Shown here: positions 54,959-62,563 of the stretch, piece after piece
Layout: each line of letters begins with the position of its first letter
How positions within the stretch are numbered: position 1 is the first letter of the stretch
DNA from: Aurantiochytrium sp. KH105
Lineage: Eukaryota; Sar; Bigyra; Thraustochytrida; Thraustochytriidae
Direction: 5' to 3'
Length of the DNA stretch: 64,000 nucleotides
Assembly: GCA_003116975.1 (NCBI GenBank)
Contig: BGKB01000127.1
Coordinates: 1-64,000, forward strand
Translations under genes and position numbers: made by a program
The notes under the pieces: generated by a model
Told to the model about the DNA's origin: nothing
The model's input: only the letters and a program-made list of their open reading frames with translations
Databases searched by the model: none

Positions 54959-56350
54959 CTATGTTGGGACCTGGAGCGAACGTCCGGTGACAGGCGGCAA
55001 GAGACTGACCTCAGACCTCGACGTCCGCAAGGAGCGTGTCGATGGGTGTTGCTGCGTCTTGGGACGATGCTCAGACGACGACGACGACGACGACGACAAG
55101 GATGGCCGACCGTGTCTCGAGCTCTTTTTGTGGTGCCGGCGATGCTTGTCTGGCGTCCGATGACAACAGCAGTGCTTGCAGCAATTGAGCGCAGCTCGCT
55201 CGCCGACTCGTGTGGGATGCTCCATTTGGGCGATGAATTCGCTAAAGGAGATTATGCCGTCTCCAGAGGTATCGTACTTTGCAAAGAGTCGCTTGACAAT
55301 TCGGGGTGGAATGTCCACAAAGCCAAGCTCCTCAAGACCCATACGAAAGGCATCCCGAGAAATTTCAGCAGCATCGCCGTGTTCCTGATCAAAAAGGCCA
55401 AATGCTCGTCGGAGGGCATGCGGGCCTGACTTGAGCTTTTGTTGGACTTTATCGACGACCATGGTCTCAATATCGACGTGATCAGCCGCATAGTCCCAGT
55501 GGAGCTTGCTGAGCCTCTTTTGCTTTTCAAGTGCCTTTTGCCGCAAGCGCTGGGCCTGCTTGTCAGCGGCCATGTGCGCCACGGCGAGACCGTTGTGGCG
55601 TGCATTGCTCTTGAGGACAAACTCTACGAACTCAGAATACTCGATGGTCCCATTTTTATCGTCGTCGAAGCGGTCAAAGAGTACGCGCAGGTCATCTTCC
55701 GAGAGCCCTTCGAGACCCATGCGTGCAAGTGTACTGCCAAACTCTTCAAAAGAAATGGCGCTGTCGCCTCTGCGGTCGCTGCAGAATTTTCGAAAGGCAA
55801 GACGCAGTGAGTTGGGTCCGCCTTTGATGCGCTCTTCGATCTTTTGCTGCAAAAGTCTCTCCGCGTCAACGCTGACAGTCTTCCAGCCAGTACGCATGGC
55901 AGTCTGCTTCATGATGCGCGCTCTCTCGCGAGCTCGCTTAGCATCTTGGATGTCGGTATTTGACCGGCCAATGTTTGAGTTTATTTGCGTAGCCTTGATG
56001 ACATTGTTGGCGAACTCTTGCAGACTGATGCCGCCGCTACCATCGGTGTCATATTTGTTGAAAAGCTTGCGCGCGTCCTCTTCGCGAAGTCCGTCGAGAC
56101 CGAACTTGGCAAGGCACTCTTTGAAGTTCTCAAAGGAGATTTCGGCTTCTTCCCCATCGCCTACGCTCATGTCGATTTTGCGAAACTGCTGCAGAATGCC
56201 GTTCGAGCCGCCCTTCGAGCGCTGCATGAGCTTGTCCAGGAGGAGGGTTTCCACGTCGACGCCATCGGTAAGCTGCTTTGCAAAGACTTCGCGCGCAAGT
56301 TCTTTGCGGAGCTCTGCGCGTCTGCGCCCCCGCTGCATGGGCGAGGACAT
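54959..56350 (-). CDS. EF-hand protein with three 130-residue repeats (463 aa)
   Basis: Calcium-binding protein built of three copies of a module of about 130 residues (starting near 31, 161 and 292). Each begins VD-x-E-x-L-L-x-x-K (VDVETLLLDKLMQR, VDAERLLQQKIEER, VDIETMVVDKVQQK), has a degenerate EF-hand, then a canonical one: loops DTDGSGGISLQE (101-112), DDDKNGTIEYSE (229-240) and DTSGDGIISFSE (360-371). All three canonical loops keep acidic positions 1, 3 and 12. The C-terminus is Cys/His-rich, then Ser-rich with a GAC/GTC-repeat-encoded poly-Ser. Similar multi-EF proteins are associated with cilia or the cytoskeleton in protists, but I cannot assign a role. It is the first of three minus-strand genes in a row. 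Confidence 0.85.
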   Translation of the reverse strand: MSSPMQRGRRRAELRKELAREVFAKQLTDGVDVETLLLDKLMQRSKGGSNGILQQFRKIDMSVGDGEEAEISFENFKECLAKFGLDGLREEDARKLFNKYDTDGSGGISLQEFANNVIKATQINSNIGRSNTDIQDAKRARERARIMKQTAMRTGWKTVSVDAERLLQQKIEERIKGGPNSLRLAFRKFCSDRRGDSAISFEEFGSTLARMGLEGLSEDDLRVLFDRFDDDKNGTIEYSEFVEFVLKSNARHNGLAVAHMAADKQAQRLRQKALEKQKRLSKLHWDYAADHVDIETMVVDKVQQKLKSGPHALRRAFGLFDQEHGDAAEISRDAFRMGLEELGFVDIPPRIVKRLFAKYDTSGDGIISFSEFIAQMEHPTRVGERAALNCCKHCCCHRTPDKHRRHHKKSSRHGRPSLSSSSSSSSEHRPKTQQHPSTRSLRTSRSEVSLLPPVTGRSLQVPT

Positions 56351-57045
56351 CTTTGCACGTCAGTCTGAGTGACAATGTACCCTGGTTTTTCGTCGTCTCA
56401 GGCAGCACAGCTGGTATGTAGTATGTCCGTCTGAGTTTCTCGTTTTGTTTTCCTCTACACTAACTAGGGCGGGGCCACTTGCGCGTCGGCGTCTCGTTAC
56501 TATCGATCGATCGACTGCCCTGTCTCGCGCCGCCTCGCCACGCCACGTCACACCACGCCACCCTGCGGCCCAGCTGATGATTCTGAAAGGCAGGCCAAGC
56601 AAACCACGCTCGACCAAAGAACTCGCTCGATGCTCAATGTGCCGCGCTGCATCACATTCCCACGCACACCTTTGGCGAGCGGGAACGCATGGGGGTGTGC
56701 ACTGTATAATTTTTTCTTTTTACTCGCTGACAAAAAATGTGAATGTGAGAAAGAAAGGGGAGGGGGGGTCCTCGCTCAGCAGACCGCAAATCGCTCGCGC
56801 GTGCAGCCAGGGGGCTTGCGCTGAGACGAGGCGAGGAGTGACGAGGAGGCCGCGCGCACTCGGGCGCGCTGCTTGCTCGACTCGCTTGCAGAGAAAAGGA
56901 AGGGCTCTTTGCCGAGCCCAGGCCGCCAGCGACTTGCGTCACCATTGCGAGTCGCGCGTCACCGCTCTTTCCTTTCACCCCGCACTACGAGCCGACGCGC
57001 TGAGGCTTTTCTCGTCTCTGCTGCTTTCTTCGTAAACAAGCAAGC
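56351..57045. other. Divergent promoter region, EF-hand and wax-synthase-like genes
   Basis: About 700 bp without a recognised gene. It ends with GTAAACAAGCAAGC directly before the ATG at 57046, another CAAG leader. A G-run (about 56758-56768) and an A/T-rich part (56700-56750) are the only other features. Confidence 0.6.
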
Positions 57046-58026
57046 ATGGGACTCTTTGACAGCTATTGGCCTGCGGCCGCAGCGTGGGCAATGTCGTATG
57101 GAACGATTTGTCTGCTCTCGCCATCCCTCGACGATCTCGCCAAGCGCATCTTTCCCGAGGGGTCTTGGGCTCACAAGCACCTTGTGTTCACGCTAATTTC
57201 GCCGCTCATCATTCTCGCGCCTTCCATGGTCTCACCGGAGGAGGCAGGTCTGCGCAGCATCCTCATCGTCGCAGTGCCTTACTATATAATTCGCGCGTCG
57301 CAGACCTTTTACGAGGAGCGTTTTCGCAACGTGAGTGTGCGGGGCCGAACATTGCACACGACAATTCTTTACCAGGACTATCGATTTTGCAAATTCAATG
57401 TGCCCCTCGAACGAACGCGGACCATTTTTTTCGACTCTCTGCGAAATCTCGTAACGTACGCGATTCTCTGTGCTTCGTGCGTCGGTGCTCTTGTCCTGCG
57501 CAACAGGCTTCCGCGCCCTTTTGCTTTCGCCGTTGGTACTTTGGCAGGCGCAATGTATCTCCACTCGTGTCTTGTCATCCTGGACAGTGCACTGGGCTTA
57601 GTTACTTCTCAAATGGCCATCGAAGTGCCTCCTGCGCAGAACAGCCCTTTGCTCGCGCAGTCTGTTGCTGAATTTTGGGGAAAACGATGGAACCTGCTCG
57701 TCCAAGAGCTGCTCGAGTCTTACATTTATATCCCATTGCGTACAAGGTTGAACCTCGCCCGCCCCTTTGCTGTAATGGCGACCTTTGTGGCGAGTGGTTT
57801 GATTCACACACCTCAGCTTTTTGCCGCGGGTATGCCCGTTCAGGATGCGGTAATGATGGCCTCGTACTTTATTCTGCAGCCCTTTCTCCTCATGGTAGAG
57901 CAGGCGATTGGGGTCACGCGCTGGAAGTCGACCCTTTCCCGTCGCGTCTGGACGATCTGCGCAATTGGTCTCCCTCTACCGATGGTCGTCGCCCCTACGC
58001 TCGCGCTCCTGGGCGACCCCTTGTGA
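57046..58026 (+). CDS. Wax-synthase-like membrane-bound O-acyltransferase (326 aa)
   Basis: Probable acyltransferase of the wax synthase branch of the MBOAT superfamily, which esterifies an alcohol or similar acceptor with acyl-CoA in the ER. Evidence: about eight hydrophobic segments, the family block SVAEFWGKRWNLLVQELL (about 206-223), and the conserved FVASGLIHTPQLF (about 246-258) whose His is the likely catalytic residue. The length (326 aa) is normal for plant wax synthases. There is no targeting peptide, and the start is MGLFDSYW directly after the leader tract. Acyl donor and acceptor are unknown; neutral lipid formation would suit an oil-storing protist but is inference. Confidence 0.75.
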   Translation: MGLFDSYWPAAAAWAMSYGTICLLSPSLDDLAKRIFPEGSWAHKHLVFTLISPLIILAPSMVSPEEAGLRSILIVAVPYYIIRASQTFYEERFRNVSVRGRTLHTTILYQDYRFCKFNVPLERTRTIFFDSLRNLVTYAILCASCVGALVLRNRLPRPFAFAVGTLAGAMYLHSCLVILDSALGLVTSQMAIEVPPAQNSPLLAQSVAEFWGKRWNLLVQELLESYIYIPLRTRLNLARPFAVMATFVASGLIHTPQLFAAGMPVQDAVMMASYFILQPFLLMVEQAIGVTRWKSTLSRRVWTICAIGLPLPMVVAPTLALLGDPL

Positions 58027-58618
58027 ACAGTAAAGAAATACTCTAGAACTTTTCCCAAACGAATCTGCAATCGCTATTTCCCCTTGTTCAAAGCGCGCTC
58101 GAGCGTCTCAACGACACCCACTCTCTTCTGCACTCTTCCTCATCACCACGCACGCCTCGTCGACTTTCCTCTGGGCCAAACAAATGCCTGCACCATCATC
58201 TCCCGCCCCTCTTGAAGCCAGCGACCCTTTCCTGCGTGTTCTCCCACCTCGCATCCGCCTGCTGCTCATTTGCTTTTCCCTCTCCCGCCGCGTCGAGCTC
58301 TTCGTCGCAGCCAGTCCCACCGAAAGAGGAGGCGGGAAAGCTGTGGCCACGAGCGGCAAAATCTCTCTCGCCTCCTGCCCGCTCATTCCTAAGTTACTCG
58401 CTGCTACCACACTGATGCCGCCTCGGGTGGTGCAGCAGGACGCCATCCAAGCACGCCGCGCTCGAGCCCCGCGACGGCAGCGGCGACGGCGACGGCAGCA
58501 GCGCCCGCTTCGCGCGCGGCAGGGCAGGGAGGCCAGGCAGGCGGAGAGCGCAGGGGAGAGGAGAGCGGGGCAGAGCAGGCAGAGTCGGGGCCGCTGCGCA
58601 GACCGGGAGCGGAGGAGG
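58027..58618. other. Spacer upstream of the UQCC1-like gene
   Basis: No gene recognised. The UQCC1-like frame is open back to 58184 but the extra 145 residues are low-complexity Pro/Ser/Arg. GGCAGGGAGGCCAGGCAGG at about 58519-58537 is a weak CAGG-type leader tract. Confidence 0.55.
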
Positions 58619-59578
58619 ATGATGATGCTGGCCAGGAGCGCGAGCGCGGCGACGCGCGGGGTGCTCGCGGCGAGGCCTCGCGGAGGCGCGCTGACGGCGG
58701 CGGCGACGGCGCGCAGCGGAGCGCGGGCTGCCGCAGGCGCGCACGGGTCGAGCGCGATGCGCCTTTTCTCGCAAGGAACGAAGCCGCCCAGCATGGACGA
58801 GCAGGAGAGTATGCTGACGAAACGCTACGGGTGGGCGCTGCGCCTGCTCGGATTCTACTCTAAAGAGAGCCGCGACCTGCGACACGGCCAGGCGCTGTAC
58901 AGAAGCTGCGAGGAGCAGGCCCAGATCGCCAATAAGGACCTTTCGTTTGGTCTGAACATGGACTGGCTTGACGTGCAAAACTTTCACCCTCGCCAGCAGC
59001 TGACCATGCTGCACGTGTGGATGGTGCATCGGCGGCTCCTCGCCGAAGACGAAGGCGGCAGGGACCTGCAAGAGGCCCTCTTTGACGCTTGCTGGGAGCA
59101 GACTACTCGCTATGTGCGCGCCACGGGCGTCCACGAGCTCACGGTCAACAAGCATCTCTCAGAGGTGCAAAAGAAGTGCTTCGCGGCGGCCATCTCGTAC
59201 GACCACGGACTCAATATCACCAACGACGAGAACCTCGAGCTCGGCAGCGCGCTCTGGCGCAACGTGTACCAAAGCGATGAGAGCATTCCTGACGAATGCG
59301 TCTTTCGCCTTGCAGAGTATGTGCGCAATCAGGTGAGCAGTCTCGAGCGTCTGGACCGCGAGACTGTTTTCGAGGCCAAACTCTCCTGGCTCGAGCTTAG
59401 CGCGCGTCCTTCGACCCTCGACTCATTATGGCGCCCGGCACTGGCTGCCGACGGCCGCACGTATTGGTGGAATGTGGAGACGCGCGAGACGTCATGGCAA
59501 AAGCCCGACGAGAGCGAGGCCTCCTCTGAGAGTGAGGGCGGCGATAAGGGCGAGATTGATGCCTTTAAGCGCGTCTAA
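58619..59578 (+). CDS. UQCC1: Mitochondrial cytochrome bc1 assembly chaperone (CBP3/UQCC1-like) with C-terminal WW domain (319 aa)
   Basis: CBP3/UQCC1 proteins assist translation and assembly of cytochrome b in complex III. Residues 1-50 are a convincing mitochondrial presequence (MMMLARSASAATRGVLAARP; rich in Arg, Ala, Ser and without acids). The ubiquinol-cytochrome c chaperone domain spans about 90-250: FGLNMDWLDVQNFHPRQQLT, LHVWMVHRRLL, and LWRNVYQSDE near the end match the family pattern. Residues 271-296 (WRPALAADGRTYWWNVETRE, then TSWQKP) form a complete WW domain with both Trp and the final Pro, followed by an acidic tail. A WW domain on this chaperone is unusual. The start is the first of three consecutive ATGs. 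Confidence 0.82.
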   Translation: MMMLARSASAATRGVLAARPRGGALTAAATARSGARAAAGAHGSSAMRLFSQGTKPPSMDEQESMLTKRYGWALRLLGFYSKESRDLRHGQALYRSCEEQAQIANKDLSFGLNMDWLDVQNFHPRQQLTMLHVWMVHRRLLAEDEGGRDLQEALFDACWEQTTRYVRATGVHELTVNKHLSEVQKKCFAAAISYDHGLNITNDENLELGSALWRNVYQSDESIPDECVFRLAEYVRNQVSSLERLDRETVFEAKLSWLELSARPSTLDSLWRPALAADGRTYWWNVETRETSWQKPDESEASSESEGGDKGEIDAFKRV

Positions 59579-60366
59579 TCGTGCTTTCTTTGCAAGCAGG
59601 TCCTCGTTCATGTCTTGTTACACCTTGTCTTTTTCTTGACTCTGTCCGCACAATGTAGGGACAACAAGATGACAAGGAAATGCAAGGGAAGGGATGACTC
59701 AGAGAAGGACCTCACGTTGAGTTTGATTCGCAGTCTCTTCGCAGTATAACACTCATACTCATACACACACGTCCTTTACCACAAATGAGAGGAAAGATGT
59801 TCGACCGATGCCTGCCAAGTGAAGGAAGGGTCAGTGACGTCAGGACGCTCACCATTATTGTCTGTCTGGATCCTTTATCTGAATAGAAAGAGACAAGTCT
59901 GAATGAGGCCTCGCCAGTGAAAGATGAAGTCCATTTTGTACTTTTTTGTAATTCTCCGGGCTATTTTGGGGTTCAAATTGTTGGAGAAACAGAGTACAGC
60001 AATCGATGATTCGACAAGTCATGTCTCAATAAAATTTTGTTTTCCAATCAGTTAGAGAAGGATGGCTTCGGACGTAGAACATTGCTGACGTCCTTGTGTT
60101 TGTCTGCCGAGTCGTCTCGTTGTTCGTCATCGGGCTTGCAACGTTGCTGTCGCCCTCGTGACTGCCAAGATGCGGCCGCAATTGTAGCAGTCGTCGAAGG
60201 CAATCTCTCAAGGCCGAGATTCAAGCAACCTGAAGTGTTGTGAGGTGTGAGATACGAGCCCGAGTCACAGACTCGCTCGAGCTGAGGACAAAGCTGCAAG
60301 AGAGAATCCCGAGCGAGCGGCGCAGGCCGAGCGAGACGCGAAACACGCGCGACTGCAGCTGGCAAG
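59579..60366. other. Spacer, nothing recognised
   Basis: About 790 bp between the UQCC1-like and NAD(P)H-hydrate epimerase genes, both plus strand. No open frame, RNA gene or marked repeat is convincing. Confidence 0.6.
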
Positions 60367-61092
60367 ATGCGGCAACTTATGCTCGGACAGCGACTTGCGC
60401 AGGAGCTTGACGTGGAGCTCATGGGTTCGGGCGGCTTCGCGCTGGAGCAGCTCATGGAGCTGGCGGGACTCTCTGTAGCGTGCGCCATTGCGGCGGTGTG
60501 GCCGGTCGCGACGCGGCTTTTGGTGGTGTGCGGTCCCGGAAACAACGGAGGGGACGGCCTCGTCGCCGCACGGCACTTGCTTCACTTTGGCTACCATCCT
60601 ACTGTGCTGTATCCCAAGGCCCCCAAGGATAGCGGGACGGGCATCTTTTACAAGAACTTGCTCACGCAGCTCGAAAAAATTGACGTCCCTGTGCTGGATA
60701 CTACCCCGGAAACACTTTCAAAGGATAATTACGATGTGGTGGTGGACGCAGTGTTTGGCTTTTCGTTTTCTCCAAGTGGTGGTATCCGCGCTCCCTTTGA
60801 CGTAGTGATGGACCGAATGAAGACGACCGAGCTTCCGATTGCCTCGATCGACATTCCTTCTGGCTGGGATGTGGAAAAGGGTGACGAGGCAGGTGATGGT
60901 CTGCGACCTGCAATGCTGGTCTCACTGACGGCGCCGAAGCTTTGCGCGGCTCACTTTACGGGGGAACACCATTTCCTGGGAGGCCGCTTTCTGCCTCCAA
61001 ACATGCGCGAAAAGTACAACTTGACGGATTTACCTCCTTTCGAAGGCACTGCACAATGCGTGCGGCTCGAATCGGACGTGTGTCGTATTTAG
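60367..61092 (+). CDS. NAXE: NAD(P)H-hydrate epimerase (241 aa)
   Basis: Repairs damaged NAD(P)H by interconverting the R and S hydrates so that the partner dehydratase can restore the S form. It is a full YjeF N-terminal domain: an N-terminal helix with the FALEQLMELAG block, the nucleotide-binding VVCGPGNNGGDGLVAARHL (about 53-71), the catalytic/K+-binding Asp in VVVDAVFGFSF (about 123-133), IDIPSGWDVEKGD (about 162-174), and SLTAPKLCAAHF. The length and end match human NAXE without its signal sequence. No clear presequence is visible, so this looks like a cytosolic form. No kinase-type (NAXD) domain is fused. Confidence 0.93.
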   Translation: MRQLMLGQRLAQELDVELMGSGGFALEQLMELAGLSVACAIAAVWPVATRLLVVCGPGNNGGDGLVAARHLLHFGYHPTVLYPKAPKDSGTGIFYKNLLTQLEKIDVPVLDTTPETLSKDNYDVVVDAVFGFSFSPSGGIRAPFDVVMDRMKTTELPIASIDIPSGWDVEKGDEAGDGLRPAMLVSLTAPKLCAAHFTGEHHFLGGRFLPPNMREKYNLTDLPPFEGTAQCVRLESDVCRI

Positions 61093-62563
61093 GTGCTCTT
61101 GGGCTGCGGCAGCTAAAGTCAAACCTGATTGCAGATGAGGTCAATCACCATGATTAAGCAAGAGCAGATATCAGGAAACAATAAGATAGATAAAGTGTAT
61201 GCTGATGGCCAGTCACCACAGTGACTCGTCAACCCCCTTGACTGATTGAATCAGCGACACTCCCAAAATCGCGAGTAGCCGCAACCATTCGTGACTGACT
61301 ATTCGTAACTGGCTGTTCGTGACTGGCTGTTCGTGACTGGCTGTTCGTGACTAGTCGCTCGAGCAGTCAAAAATCAGCCATATGACAATGACGAGAGTAC
61401 AGGATACGAGCGGAGCGGCAACAATTTGAACAAGTACGACCAGTAAGCGTACTTAAATCAAGACCGACCGGGAAAGCGCGCTGGCAAGTACAATTTTCAC
61501 GAATTACGACTCGGACGGGCGCTCCGTTTCGGACAGGGCGAGCGCGAGGAAGACGTCGAGGACGTGCACGACCTCCCGACCTCATGACCACCACGCCGAT
61601 GAGTGTCGCCGAAGATTTTACGTTTTCCTTCATTTTGCGTTTTCTGCAAATCGACTGGCGTACCTTGGCTCTCCTGTTCAAGCAGTTTGTGCGAGGATTC
61701 TTCCAGACTTCATTGGCCCGGCTGCAACATTTGGGACCGATGGAAATATACATCGTTGCGAGCAAAATGGCCTTGCTCGCACGGCCTCGATGATATCTGA
61801 CAACTTGTTTGTCAACGACAAGCCAAATGGGGTGACTCGCCACCCCCACGAAAAGCGCAACTAGTCACGTTTTGTAACTAGGCATAACCAGCCACCATGA
61901 GTCACCTTTCACGGTGACGGCTGTTGAATGCTTCGCTCGAGGCCCAACTCCCGGGGCCCAACACGGCCTTTAGGATCAATCATGGGCTGTGACCGGCAAG
62001 CAGAGAGAAGAAGTGATTGGGAAAGAGTCGATCAAGCAAGCATCAAATCGAAATCAAAAAGAGAAAGATATCAATGTACCGTGCCATTCGTTCGTTCGCA
62101 ATCGAATAAGATTATCGTTCGTTCATATATGAGGCCAACTGGCGCGTGCAAGCTAGCTGAATGGCTGGCTGGCTGACAGACTGACTAACAAGCTGAGCTA
62201 CTAGAAGCTCAAGTCATGCCATGTCAAATCCTGTCAGGACAGAACCGTGTATGATGGAGTATGATCGATCATGCCATAGCAGCGCGAAAGCATCGCCAAA
62301 AGAGCAGGTAAGCTCGGGCGGCAGAGAAATGGGCGAAAAAATGTGACTCGAGCACGAGCCGACAGAGCGACCTCTTGTCACGTCGCCTCGTCTCTATCGC
62401 CCATTCTTTACACACAAAAAAAGTTGGTGGACGAGACGGCATTGCCGTCAGTCCAGCTACACCCCTGAAGCGCAGTTAGAAGAGAAGCGCGCGTTGCTAG
62501 TCAGTCAAAATTGACGTGAGAAGATAAGAGGGTTGGGGTGGTGGTTGATTGGAAGGAAAAAAA
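61093..62563. other. Convergent 3' spacer with 14-bp tandem repeat
   Basis: No gene recognised between NAXE (+) and the MYB gene (-). It contains the 14-bp repeat at 61287-61354. A 160-codon minus-strand frame (61367-61849) is Arg/Cys-rich with no domain and is not called. Confidence 0.6.
61287..61354. repeat. 14-bp tandem repeat, nearly five units
   Basis: Unit GTTCGTGACTGGCT: the first two units are variants (ATTCGTGACTGACT, ATTCGTAACTGGCT), the next two are identical, and the last is truncated. It lies about 200 bp after the NAXE stop. Confidence 0.85.

Noticed and set aside
61367-61849. 160-codon minus-strand frame after NAXE
   Set aside because: Cys/Arg-rich with no pattern I know; not supported by codon bias or context.
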